Assembly (NCBI RefSeq): GCF_000269985.1
Contig: NC_016109.1
Span: 1,984,001-2,048,000, forward strand
Reading direction: 5' to 3'
Length of the DNA: 64,000 nucleotides
Source: Kitasatospora setae KM-6054
GTDB taxonomy: Bacteria > Actinomycetota > Actinomycetes > Streptomycetales > Streptomycetaceae
Numbering within the stretch: position 1 is the first letter of the stretch; every line of letters begins with the position of its first letter. Position numbers and translations under genes: made by a program. Below are positions 51,789 to 59,357 of the stretch, in pieces. The notes below the pieces were generated by a model. It was not told the origin of the DNA and did no database searches. It was given only the letters and a program-made list of their open reading frames with translations.

Positions 51789-52001
51789 TCACCGGGGGAT
51801 CACCGGACCCCGCGCCCGCTGCCGGCCGGAACCTGACGGGACGACAGGAAGGCATCCGCAGGGGCAACTCACCGGCTCGCTCTCACCGCCCCGCAGCCGG
51901 TTGTACAGCGCGTGATCCTCGTGGATCTCGGCCGCGCGCCCGGCGTCCACGGCCGGGTCCAGTGACACTGACAGGGGCCGTCGCCCGGTCCGCCGGATCA
52001 T
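51789..52001 (-). CDS. small hypothetical protein of the element
   Basis: The 70-residue frame starts at ATG 52001, overlapping the stop of the terminase-like gene (ATGA). It contains the cysteine group SCPCGCLPVVP. No family recognised. A TTG start 12 bases upstream is possible. The overlap supports expression. Confidence 0.5.
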   Translation of the reverse strand: MIRRTGRRPLSVSLDPAVDAGRAAEIHEDHALYNRLRGGESEPVSCPCGCLPVVPSGSGRQRARGPVIPR

Positions 52002-52339
52002 CCCCGGCTCCAACGCGCACGGGCGGCACGCTGGGCCTGCGCGGACTTGGACAGCCGCTCGGCCTCGGCGTCCTCGGGTGGCGGAGGCACCATCGCGCGC
52101 AACACCGCGACGGCGGCGGCGCGCTGGTGGCGGGCCTCGGCGACGGCTGGGTGCAGCTTCATGCCGCCCCGGTCACCGGGCACCATCAGGCCATCCCGCT
52201 CTACCTGCGCATCCAACGCCTCTGCGGTGTCCAGGTGTTCACCTGCCAGTCCGACAGCGTGCAGTGCCTCGGGGGTCAGATCGAACGCCTCGGACCAGGC
52301 AGTGAGCAGGTCCGCCGACGCCAACTGACGATTACTCAA
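51998..52339 (-). CDS. terminase-small-subunit-like (P27-type) phage protein
   Basis: The 113-residue protein (TTG 52339) has DLLTAWSEAFDLTPEALHAVG, then MKLHPAVAEARHQRAAAVAVL and a basic end. The order resembles the C-terminal half of P27-family small terminase proteins. It is short, and no large terminase is present, so recognition of helper packaging is a possible role. The assignment is tentative. Confidence 0.45.
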   Translation of the reverse strand: MSNRQLASADLLTAWSEAFDLTPEALHAVGLAGEHLDTAEALDAQVERDGLMVPGDRGGMKLHPAVAEARHQRAAAVAVLRAMVPPPPEDAEAERLSKSAQAQRAARARWSRG

Positions 52340-52357
52340 CGTGGTACCTCGTTACTC
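52332..52357. promoter_or_regulatory. paired TTACTC direct repeats
   Basis: TTACTC occurs at 52332-52337 and 52352-52357, exactly 20 bases apart (two helical turns), over the start of the terminase-like gene. Possible binding site for an element regulator. Confidence 0.3.
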
Positions 52358-52591
52358 GCATGGGAAGTGGAACCGGCGGGCGCACGCACGGCTTTTCTCG
52401 CTTTGACGTGGTGCAGCGGAAGCCTTCGCGGAGGGGGTCACCCCCCACCCCCGGAGGGCGCTGGGCCCTTCCGGCCTCTGCACCGGCCCCAGTGCTCTGC
52501 GCATTGCGCTTGCGGCAAGCTCCGCTGTGACAGGTTCCGTTGCAGGCAGCCGAGTCGGCGGGCATCGCGGCGCGGCGTGCGAGCGCTCCGC

Positions 52592-52909
52592 TCATGCGGG
52601 AGGCAGCACCGCCGACATGGCCGCGCGGCTCAACCGATCGGCGGGACGCGTACGCGCGTCCAGGGCAACGAGCGCCGACACCAACCGGTCGGCCTGCGCG
52701 GAGCGCTCGGTGCCGACCGGCCGCGCCTCCAGCCGCTCGACCGCCCGAACCCACTGACGGCACGGCGCGGAACAGTAGCGGTCCGCCGACCGGTCGGCGC
52801 GCCGACGCCGGACGAATCGACAGCCCGGCCGCCCGCACAGCGGCACCGCCTCGCCTCGCCCTGGTGAGCCGAGTGCCAGGCCCCTTGGTCGGACACCCTC
52901 GCCGCTCAT
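52592..52909 (-). CDS. small zinc-finger-like protein of the element
   Basis: The 105-residue protein contains CGRPGC and, 16 residues on, YCSAPCRQW, a four-cysteine arrangement typical of small zinc ribbons in phage-like elements. The C-terminal half is helical. ATG 52909. The function is unknown; nucleic-acid binding is likely. Confidence 0.5.
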   Translation of the reverse strand: MSGEGVRPRGLALGSPGRGEAVPLCGRPGCRFVRRRRADRSADRYCSAPCRQWVRAVERLEARPVGTERSAQADRLVSALVALDARTRPADRLSRAAMSAVLPPA

Positions 52910-52986
52910 CGCCCACCGCCCCCTTGTTCCCGACTGCCCCTCACCGATAGGCCAGCCGCAGGGGCTCCCCGAGTACCGACGGCACG

Positions 52987-53859
52987 TCAGGAAGCCTTCA
53001 GCTTGAAGGCAACGGCCCGGTTGGCGTCCACCAGCTTCGCGCCGCCGAACGACTTCACCAGCGACACGTCCGAATGGCTGGACAGGTCGAAGTCCCGCGT
53101 CACCGTCAGCGCGTAGCCGTCCTGCACCTCGGCCTGCGACCAGGCCGCACCCTCCATCGCCCGGGGTGCCCGGACCGCGAGAGCGAACGCCTCCCGGACG
53201 AACGCCACCGCGCCGCCCTTGATCTGGTTGGACGCGATGACCTTGAAGCCGTGCACGTCCGCGATCTGCCCCCGGCGCAGTTCGTCGGTGCCACCGGCCT
53301 TGTCGGCCTGCCGCAGCCCCTCGTCCTTGAGGAAGAACGCCTTGATCTCCGGTGCGACCACCAGGTACCGGCCTTCGTCCGGGATGTCCCGCTGATCCAG
53401 CATCACCGAGGCGTCGGCCACGAAGTCCAACGCCCGTGCGGGGTCGATGACCTGCGCGGTGTCGGTGTCCTTCACCGCCGCGATGAGAGCGTTCATCGGC
53501 TTCGCCACCACCGCCTCCAGCGCCCGCGCCACACCGTCAACCTGCGGGGCGAGGACCTGTGTTGCGTAGTTCATCAGCGTGAACGTGTTCTCCTCGTCGG
53601 TGATCGGCACCGCGCTGTAGGGCGAGGCGGTGATCTTGAGTTCCACCAGGTCCTCACCGGCAGCGGAGAACTTGTTCACGCCGTCGAAGTCGGCGGCCGG
53701 GATCGCGTGGGGCACGGGGATGGAGACCGTGGTGCCGGAGCGGCCCCCGAAGTCCTTCTCCGCGTCGCGGTAGACCAGAGGGGCGAGGACGCCGAGCTGC
53801 TTGAGCAGGGCGACGCCCACCGCCGCGACAGGGCTTTCGGCACCGAGTATGTTGGCCAT
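52987..53859 (-). CDS. phage major capsid protein, P22-coat-like
   Basis: The 290-residue protein has features of P22-type (gp5) coat proteins in actinophages: RDAEKDFGGRSGTTVSIPVPH, LKITASPYSAVPITDEE, and PEIKAFFLKDEGLRQADKAG with a C-terminal VTRDFDLSSHSDVSLVKSFGG. It would form a procapsid. It follows the scaffold-like gene by 38 bases. No portal, protease or tail genes accompany it, unusual for a phage but known in reduced elements. Confidence 0.8.
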   Translation of the reverse strand: MANILGAESPVAAVGVALLKQLGVLAPLVYRDAEKDFGGRSGTTVSIPVPHAIPAADFDGVNKFSAAGEDLVELKITASPYSAVPITDEENTFTLMNYATQVLAPQVDGVARALEAVVAKPMNALIAAVKDTDTAQVIDPARALDFVADASVMLDQRDIPDEGRYLVVAPEIKAFFLKDEGLRQADKAGGTDELRRGQIADVHGFKVIASNQIKGGAVAFVREAFALAVRAPRAMEGAAWSQAEVQDGYALTVTRDFDLSSHSDVSLVKSFGGAKLVDANRAVAFKLKAS

Positions 53860-53897
53860 TCAACGGCCTTTCTGAGTAGGAGTGTTGGGGGCGTGTT

Positions 53898-54317
53898 TCA
53901 CGCGCCGTACCGGCGCTTGAGGATGGCGGCGGCGAACCGGGCCGCGCTGAACTCGCCGACCGGCAGGTTCGATCCCCCGCCCATGACCGGCGTCGGACGG
54001 GTCCGCAGGACCGGCCCCCTGGCCTCCCGGATCGTCCGGGCGAAACTCTCCGCGTCGGCCATCACCTCGGCCGGCGAGCCGCCAGTGAGGCGCTGCGCGT
54101 GGTCGGCCGGGATGCCGTGGGCCAGCGCCGCACGAAGCTGCCAGTTCTCCAACTCGGCGGGCGTCACCCCGGGCCGACCGGCAGGAGCGCCGGGCGAGCC
54201 CCCGGACGGCCCCTGAGCGGCCTCCACCGGCTCGGGCGCGGCCTTGACCAGGCGGCCGACCGGCGGGGCGGGCTGCACAACGGAAGCGGCCTCCAGGGCC
54301 CGCACGACGGCACTCAT
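53898..54317 (-). CDS. capsid scaffold-like protein
   Basis: The 139-residue protein contains LENWQLRAALAHGIPADHAQ and RLTGGSPAEVMADAESFART, the pattern of scaffold proteins encoded beside actinophage coat genes, with an extended Pro/Ala-rich N-terminus. ATG 54317 overlaps the stop of the upstream XRE gene. Its position directly before the capsid gene supports an assembly role. Confidence 0.6.
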   Translation of the reverse strand: MSAVVRALEAASVVQPAPPVGRLVKAAPEPVEAAQGPSGGSPGAPAGRPGVTPAELENWQLRAALAHGIPADHAQRLTGGSPAEVMADAESFARTIREARGPVLRTRPTPVMGGGSNLPVGEFSAARFAAAILKRRYGA

Positions 54318-54649
54318 GCCGCCACCTGGCGGACAGCGGCAGCACCCGCGTACGGGAACGGCCTGGCAGCCCGCCCGGCCTCTCCACGGACCGCCCCGGG
54401 CTGCCGACAGCGCACGGCCTCAGCAGCGGAGTACACCCGCCGCACAGAAGCGGGAACGGGCTTGAGCAGCGCCTCGAACGGCACCCGCAGCGCGGCGGCC
54501 AGCGCCACCACCCGCGACACCGAGGGCTCCACCGCACCGCCCTCCCAGCGGCCCACGGTCGCCTCGTGGACACCGAGCGGCACCGCGAGCTGAGCGAGCG
54601 TCAGCCCCAGGCGCTTGCGCCGATCGCGCATGCGAACCGAATCGAACAC
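54314..54649 (-). CDS. short XRE-family HTH regulator
   Basis: The 111-residue protein has an N-terminal HTH (RRKRLGLTLAQLAVPLGVHEATVGRWEGGAVEPS) and a C-terminal basic tail. GTG 54649 follows GGAG. It is first in the regulator-scaffold-capsid operon. A 16-bp palindrome lies 20 bases upstream, so it probably controls its own operon like a phage repressor or a Cro-type switch. Confidence 0.8.
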   Translation of the reverse strand: MFDSVRMRDRRKRLGLTLAQLAVPLGVHEATVGRWEGGAVEPSVSRVVALAAALRVPFEALLKPVPASVRRVYSAAEAVRCRQPGAVRGEAGRAARPFPYAGAAAVRQVAA

Positions 54650-54668
54650 AGAGGACTCCAGAGATCAC

Positions 54669-54684
54669 ACCTGCACCTGTGCAG
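54669..54684. promoter_or_regulatory. palindromic operator of the short XRE regulator
   Basis: CCTGCAC-CT-GTGCAGG, perfect 7-bp arms, lies 20-35 bases before the GTG at 54649. Its place suggests autoregulation of the regulator-scaffold-capsid operon. Confidence 0.55.
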
Positions 54685-55010
54685 GCCGAACGGGAAATGA
54701 GAGAGACCGGCGAGCCCGCCGGAGGGGAAACCGGCCTGTCGGCCGGTCAGGGAACGAGAGGGGCGCACCGCCGAGGAACGCTCGACCACGGGCAGGAGAG
54801 AGACCCGGGGAGACCACTCGGCGGCGCGCCGCCCTCCCGCCGGAAGAAGCACGGCAGGAGGGGGTCGGGGGAAGCCACGACGGGCCGGTACGAAGAAACG
54901 GCCCCCGCCGGGAGCAGCACCCGGCACGGTGCCCGCTCGACCGGCGAAGGCCGAGATCAGAACCGCGCCGGTACCGCGACGCGCGAAGCTGGCGGGCCGT
55001 CAGGCCCTCA

Positions 55011-55216
55011 CTTCTTCTACTTGTGTATAGCTGCGGCGGGTAACAACCCTACGGGGCGAAAAACCACCCCCCTCCGGTAACTCCCTACATGCGTAGAGGA
55101 AGTCTGGTCCGGGGGTGTGTTTTCTACCCCTCTTCCAGGGGCAAAAAACTGCCCCTCTCAGTAACTCTTCATACGTGTAAAGGGAGTTATCAGAGGGGGG
55201 ATGTTTTTCGCCCCCC
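55011..55216. repeat. alternating hairpin/palindrome array
   Basis: Four G-run/C-run hairpins with A- or T-rich loops (55053-55070, 55111-55130, 55137-55156, 55195-55216) alternate with three imperfect palindromes: CTACTTGTGTATAG (55017-55030), CTACATGCGTAG (55085-55096) and CTTCATACGTGTAAAG (55167-55182). GTAACTC precedes the second and third palindromes. The third hairpin has a perfect AGGGGCA/TGCCCCT stem. It could be an origin, packaging site or regulator-binding array. Confidence 0.7.
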
Positions 55217-55299
55217 GAGCTGCGCGAGCGGCCCGCAGCGGGGCCGAACACAGCGAGGCCCCGCCGGGCGGTACCCGACGGGGCCTGTGATGGCAGCAC

Positions 55300-56844
55300 T
55301 CAGAGCGCAGGAAGCTCCTCCCTCACCTCCCACGGGTCCGGTAGGTCCAGCCAGTGGATCTCCACCCGGTCCGGGCTGAGGCCGTTCTGACCTCGAACGC
55401 CCTTGGCCACCACCACCCGCCGAATGGCCAGGCGCAGCAGGTCCCGTCGCAGCGGCAGGTCCGCCGCTTCCCATGCCTCCTCGGTCTGTTCGTGCTCCAG
55501 CAACCATCCGATGTCCAGTCGCTTCGGCGCGCACGCCGCAACCTGCTCGGTGACCGTCTGGAGTGCCGCGCGGGCCTCGGCCTGGAGGCGGGGTAGGTGG
55601 ACGTCGAACGGAGGGTCGTACATGCCCGCCGCCTGCTGCTCGGCGATGCGCTGCACACGCACTCGGGCGGCCTTCTCGGCGGCCAGGGCCTCCGCCAGCG
55701 CCTCGGCCCCCGCCGGGTCCTGTAGGCCCGCGTAGCGCTCCGCAGCGATCCACAGCAGTTCGTCCTCCGCGTCCCCGGAGTTGACCCGGGAGAACCACGC
55801 GAGCGTGACGTACTGCTCCAGGGTCGTCCGCTTCACGCTCACCGGGGCCGGGCAGGACTTTCCGGCGGCGTGGCGGGCGCACACATGGCTCCTGCCGCCG
55901 GAGGCTGCGCCACGGCACCCGGCGCAGCGCGCGAGATCGGTCAGCAGGTGGTACTTCCGGCTGCTCGGCTGCGTCTCGTAGCGCATGTGGCCGCGCATGG
56001 CGGCGCGGGCCTTGCGCACGGTGTCGGGCGGGACCGGCTCCGCGCCGGGGGCGAGCACGCTGACGCGCTCCCCCGTCTCCGGGTGGCGGAACACCGCGTC
56101 CTCACCGGTGGTGGCTCCTTGGGCGACCATCACCTGCCAGCCCTCGTAGACGGGGTGCCACACCATCTTGGAGATGGTGGACGCCTGCCACTCCCCGCCG
56201 CCCGGCGAAGGGATCGGGTGGGGGCCCGAGTTGAGCGCGCGGACCAGCATCCGGGCGGGCACGCCGAGCGCCAGGCTCTCGAAGACGTGCAGCACGTACC
56301 GCCAGGTGTCGGCGCTGTTGACCAGCTTCCGCGTGTCGGGGCCGTCCAGGTCGAAGCCGTACGGCACCTTGCCCAGCCACTTGCCCGCCTTGCGCTGGGT
56401 GGCCTTGGTGGAGCGCAGGTTGAAGCTGAGGCGCTGGGAGAACTCCCGGGCCTGCTCGGCCCGGTCGAGAATCCACCGGCGGTCCCGCTCGATCGAGCTG
56501 TCCAGCCCCTCGTAGTCGAAGATCACCCGGGCCTTGCCCAGGATGGGCACGATCTCTTCCGCGCCCTTGCGGGTGAAGCGGTCCAGGAACGCGCACCACA
56601 GGATCGGGACCTCACCGGCCAGCACGTCCGACACGGCGTTGTCGAACTCGGGCCGCTTCACGTCCGACCACGCCGACAGGTTGTCCACCCAGACCTTGCG
56701 GACGCTCTTGCCGTTCTTGTCGGCCCAGGCCCGGCCCAACTCCTCCTGTGTCTGCACCGACAGCAGGTCGCGCGGGTCCTCCGTGCGGACCTTCTTGGAC
56801 TTCCGCAGGTAGAGATCAACTTCTTCTTGGACGGCCTCGGCCAT
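55300..56844 (-). CDS. large serine integrase
   Basis: The 514-residue recombinase has the N-terminal resolvase-type domain with catalytic Ser16 in LYLRKSKK, the arginine segment AFLDRFTRKG near 90, a recombinase domain with VPYGFDLDGP, and a zinc ribbon (CAGC near 310, then CARHAAGKSC). Such enzymes integrate DNA at short att sites with a 2-bp core. Its start lies 68 bases from the attR core, the usual arrangement. ATG 56844 is used; a GTG two codons earlier is possible. Confidence 0.92.
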   Translation of the reverse strand: MAEAVQEEVDLYLRKSKKVRTEDPRDLLSVQTQEELGRAWADKNGKSVRKVWVDNLSAWSDVKRPEFDNAVSDVLAGEVPILWCAFLDRFTRKGAEEIVPILGKARVIFDYEGLDSSIERDRRWILDRAEQAREFSQRLSFNLRSTKATQRKAGKWLGKVPYGFDLDGPDTRKLVNSADTWRYVLHVFESLALGVPARMLVRALNSGPHPIPSPGGGEWQASTISKMVWHPVYEGWQVMVAQGATTGEDAVFRHPETGERVSVLAPGAEPVPPDTVRKARAAMRGHMRYETQPSSRKYHLLTDLARCAGCRGAASGGRSHVCARHAAGKSCPAPVSVKRTTLEQYVTLAWFSRVNSGDAEDELLWIAAERYAGLQDPAGAEALAEALAAEKAARVRVQRIAEQQAAGMYDPPFDVHLPRLQAEARAALQTVTEQVAACAPKRLDIGWLLEHEQTEEAWEAADLPLRRDLLRLAIRRVVVAKGVRGQNGLSPDRVEIHWLDLPDPWEVREELPAL

Positions 56845-56894
56845 GACCACAGTCTCCGGTCGGTCGGGAATCCCCGCACGTCAGACGATGTGCT

Positions 56895-56921
56895 GGGGTG
56901 TCCACTCGACTGACCAGTACG
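56895..56921. other. attR junction of the integrated element
   Basis: Element arm GGGGTGTCCACTCG (56895-56908) and ACT precede core GA (56912-56913), then host-derived CCAGTACGAC. The arm is the reverse complement of the attL arm, and the host side continues the native ferredoxin-reductase frame. Confidence 0.85.
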
Positions 56922-57160
56922 ACCTGGGCATGGAGTACACCGGCTACGCGGAGCCCGGCGGCTACGACCGGGTGGTGTTCCGGGGCGACGTCGCCGGGCG
57001 GGAGTTCATCGCGTTCTGGCTGGCGGGCGGGAAGGTGCTGGCGGGCATGAACGTCAACGTCTGGGACGTCACCGATCCGATCCGCGAACTGGTGCGCTCC
57101 GGGCGGCCGGTGGACGCGGAGCGGCTGGCCGATCCGGCGGTGCCGCTCGGCGAGCTCTGA
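56912..57160 (+). pseudogene. displaced native 3' end of the ferredoxin-reductase gene
   Basis: From GAC at 56912 the frame reads DQYDLGMEYTGYAEPGG and ends at TGA 57160. It is highly similar in sequence to the element-borne end at 48817-49045, with many synonymous differences. It lacks the N-terminal FAD and NAD domains. An internal ATG at 56932 could give a 76-residue peptide, but no ribosome site is evident. It would be rejoined if the element excised. Confidence 0.85.
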
Positions 57161-57173
57161 GGCCGGGCTCCGG

Positions 57174-57461
57174 TCAGGTCACGTCGCGCCACATCAGCGG
57201 GGCCATCGGGTCGCCGGTGGGGCGGGTGACCTCGTCGTGGGCCTTGCCGAGCAGTTGCATGGCGAGGTCGTTGAGCGCGCGGGCACCGGCCACCTCCTCG
57301 CCGACCCGCAGTTGCGGGCTGTCGTCGTGGTGCCGGGTGGAACTGCCGTGCCCGCGCAGTTCGGTGCCGTCGGAGAGGCGGACCAGGGCGGCGGCCCTGG
57401 TGCGGTCGCCGTCCTCCTGGAACTCCATCTCGATGTGCCATCCGACCAGCGTCCTCATCAT
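57174..57461 (-). CDS. DUF1876 family protein
   Basis: The 95-residue protein contains WHIEMEFQEDGDRTRAAALVRL and LRGHGSSTRHHDDSPQLRVGEE, the typical features of DUF1876, a small dsRBD-like family of actinobacteria. ATG 57461 follows GGGAGG at good spacing. Function unknown; related genes respond to stress sigma factors in other species. Confidence 0.8.
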   Translation of the reverse strand: MMRTLVGWHIEMEFQEDGDRTRAAALVRLSDGTELRGHGSSTRHHDDSPQLRVGEEVAGARALNDLAMQLLGKAHDEVTRPTGDPMAPLMWRDVT

Positions 57462-57563
57462 GGCCGCCACCTCCCGGGTGCGTGCGGGGCGTTCGGACCG
57501 GTCCCTACCAGGGTGCGCCCGGCCGGCCCGGGCGGCCAGGCGGGAGCGGGGGGCGGTTCCGGG

Positions 57564-57749
57564 TCAGCAGCGGTCGAGCCCGGACCGTTCGGGGTCGGTG
57601 GGTGGTTCGCTGGCGGGTTCGTCCTCGTCCGCGCAGGTCTCGCGTCCGGTCTCGGTGTGCACCACGCGCACGGGCCGGTGCGGGTCGTCCTGGCGGAGGA
57701 CCCGCTGCGGCCGGCCGCAGCGCGGGCAGAGCAGGGGGAAGTCGTTCAT
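57564..57749 (-). CDS. small zinc-ribbon protein
   Basis: The 61-residue protein begins FPLLCPRCGRPQRVLRQDD, a CPxCG zinc knuckle, with single later cysteines (ETCADEDE and final RC). It stands alone. Function unknown. ATG 57749. Confidence 0.55.
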   Translation of the reverse strand: MNDFPLLCPRCGRPQRVLRQDDPHRPVRVVHTETGRETCADEDEPASEPPTDPERSGLDRC

Positions 57750-57828
57750 CGCCGCCGTCCACGCGCCCCGCGGCGGGCGGTGCCCGGGCCCGCGTGGCCT
57801 CCTCCCCTCCAGTGTGCCGCTCCGGTGC

Positions 57829-57859
57829 GCCGGGCGGCCGGGCGGCCGGGCGGCCGGGC
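57829..57859. repeat. octamer tandem repeat GCCGGGCG
   Basis: 3.9 copies lie between the zinc-ribbon gene and the anti-sigma gene, ending a few bases before the anti-sigma stop codon. It resembles the octamer repeats at 26883-26920 and 63971-64000. Confidence 0.8.
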
Positions 57860-57863
57860 CGGT

Positions 57864-58586
57864 TCACCGGACGGGGACGGTGACCAGGACGGCCGTTCCG
57901 GCGCGGACCTCGAAGCGGCTGATCGCGCCGGGGGCCAGCCCGCTGCCGCCGCCGGTGCGCAGGTCGGTGGTGGCGCCGTAGCCGGTGGGCGGGACGGTCC
58001 AGGTGGTGACGGTCTGCCGGGTGCCGTCGGTGCCGACGGCGACGAGTTCGCAGGTCCGCGGGCCGGGGACGTGGGACAGGTCGAGGGTGATCCGGCTGCC
58101 CCACGCGGCCGGGTCGACGCCGACCGCGGCGGACACCCCGGTGGCCGGGTCGGTGGCGCCGAACCGCTGGGCGGCGACGGGCGCGGCCGGACCGCCGTCC
58201 AGCGCCGCCCAGGTGACCGCGGGGCCGCCCAGCGCGAGCACCGCCGCGACGGCCGCCAGCACCAGCCGCCGCACCCGGGCCCGCCGCCGCTCGCCGGCCA
58301 CCCGGGCGAGCAGGCGCTCCTCCCCCGCCGACTCGGTCGGGGCCGCAGAAGGGGCCGCGGAAGGGTCCGCGTCCGCGGCGAGTTCGGCGAGCAGCGCGGT
58401 GGCGGGGGCGAGGTCGGCGGCCTCGGCGGCGCAGCGCGGACAGTGCGCGAGGTGGTCGGCGAAGCGGGCGGCGCGGTCGGGTTCGAGGACGCCGAGCAGG
58501 TGGGCGCCGAGGTCGGCGTGCGGGCCTGGGTGCGGGCCTGGGTGCGGGTCGTCCGGCGGGTCGTCGGGGCGGTGCTGGGTGGTCAT
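57864..58586 (-). CDS. membrane anti-sigma factor (zf-HC2)
   Basis: The 240-residue protein has the zinc-binding anti-sigma motif HLAHCPRC near 45-52, a single transmembrane segment (VLAAVAAVLALGGPAVTWAAL) near 125, and an extracytoplasmic sensor domain. It would hold the ECF sigma factor at the membrane. ATG 58586 overlaps the sigma-factor stop, so the two are translated together. A 12-base repeat encodes HPGPHPGPH near the start. Confidence 0.85.
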   Translation of the reverse strand: MTTQHRPDDPPDDPHPGPHPGPHADLGAHLLGVLEPDRAARFADHLAHCPRCAAEAADLAPATALLAELAADADPSAAPSAAPTESAGEERLLARVAGERRRARVRRLVLAAVAAVLALGGPAVTWAALDGGPAAPVAAQRFGATDPATGVSAAVGVDPAAWGSRITLDLSHVPGPRTCELVAVGTDGTRQTVTTWTVPPTGYGATTDLRTGGGSGLAPGAISRFEVRAGTAVLVTVPVR

Positions 58587-59143
58587 GGCGTGGCGTCCCG
58601 TTCCTCCAGGGCGAGCCGCAGGGCCCGCAGGGCGTAGTGCAGTCGGGAGCGGACGGTGCCGGGCGGGACGCCGAGGACGGCGGCGGCCTCGGTGGCGGTG
58701 CGGCCGCGCAGGTAGGTCTCGGTGATCGCGGCGCGGTGCGCGGCGGACAGCGAGTCGAGCGCGTCGGTGAGCGTGATCAGCCGCAGCGCGCGGTCGAGTT
58801 CGTCGTCGGCGGCGGGCGCGTCCGGGTCGGGGAGCCGGTCGAGCGCGCTCTCCGGCACCTCGCGCGGACGGGCCCGGGCACCGCGGTGGCCGTCGATGAC
58901 GATCCGGCGGGCGATGGTGGCCAGCCAGGGGCGGGGGCTGCCGCGGGCCGGGTCGAGCCGGTCGAGGTGGCGCCAGGCGCGCACCAGGGTCTCCTGGACG
59001 ACGTCCTCGGCGCGCTGCCGGTCGCCGCCGACCAGGTGCAGCACCATCCCGTACAGCGCTCCGGCGTGTTCGCGGTACAGGGCGCGCATCACCTGCTCCT
59101 CGGCGCTGCCGCGGGGGCCGGTGCCGCGCGGGGGGTCGGCCAC
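58583..59143 (-). CDS. ECF-type RNA polymerase sigma factor
   Basis: The 186-residue protein has sigma region 2 (YREHAGALYGMVLHLVGGDR, AEDVVQETLVRAWRHLDRL) and region 4 (ETYLRGRTATEAAAVLGVPPGTVRSRLHYALRAL). It directs RNA polymerase to stress or envelope promoters. GTG 59143 follows GAGGATG. It is coupled to the zf-HC2 anti-sigma gene; the upstream lipoprotein gene 214 bases away, on the same strand, is a likely target. Confidence 0.9.
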   Translation of the reverse strand: MADPPRGTGPRGSAEEQVMRALYREHAGALYGMVLHLVGGDRQRAEDVVQETLVRAWRHLDRLDPARGSPRPWLATIARRIVIDGHRGARARPREVPESALDRLPDPDAPAADDELDRALRLITLTDALDSLSAAHRAAITETYLRGRTATEAAAVLGVPPGTVRSRLHYALRALRLALEERDATP

Positions 59144-59357
59144 GGCGCCATCCTCACGCGCGAGCCGGGGCGCGGCGATCGGGGGCGTGCGGGCCGGGGG
59201 CGTACGGGGCGGGCGCGGGCGCCGTGGCGTCTCAAGTCCGGCCCGGCGGGTGTCGATAACCGTGCCAGGGGTGCGGCTCGGGCGCCCGCGCCGCACCCCA
59301 CGGCCCGCTCCCCCGTCCGTCCCGCCGCTGCCGGCCATCGCGGCCATCGCGCCGCGC

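Larger units (their letters stand above)
54650..55299. other. gene-free regulatory region of the element
   Basis: No credible gene lies in these 650 bases between the integrase end and the short XRE gene. It contains a CCTGCAC-CT-GTGCAGG palindrome (54669-54684), a purine-rich stretch (about 54690-54860), and the hairpin/palindrome array at 55011-55216. Frames over it lack ribosome sites and coding bias. Confidence 0.6.
48755..56913. mobile_element. 8.16-kb integrated element, serine-integrase type, capsid-encoding satellite-like
   Basis: The ends are the GA cores of attL (48755-48756) and attR (56912-56913). The reconstructed attP is GGGGTGTCCACTCG, then ACT-GA-TGC, then CGAGTGGACACCCC. The reconstructed attB (TTCTTCACC-GA-CCAGTACGAC) encodes FFTDQYD of the host ferredoxin-reductase gene. 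Contents: host-gene 3' copy, small proteins, XRE and DUF6879-like genes, terminase-small-like, zinc-finger-like, major capsid, scaffold-like, XRE, a repeat array and a serine integrase. No portal, large terminase or tail genes are visible. Confidence 0.85.

Noticed and set aside
54650..55043. Plus- and minus-strand frames over the gene-free part of the element
   Set aside because: They lack ribosome sites and third-position GC bias, and overlap the palindrome and hairpin array.
55011..55216. CRISPR array
   Set aside because: The repeats are imperfect palindromes and hairpins with unequal spacing and related, not unique, intervening sequence; no cas genes are present.
48760..56908. The 14-bp inverted repeats at both element ends as transposon terminal repeats
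   Set aside because: They are the two halves of a palindromic attP of a serine integrase; there is no transposase and no target-site duplication, and the central GA core fits site-specific integration.
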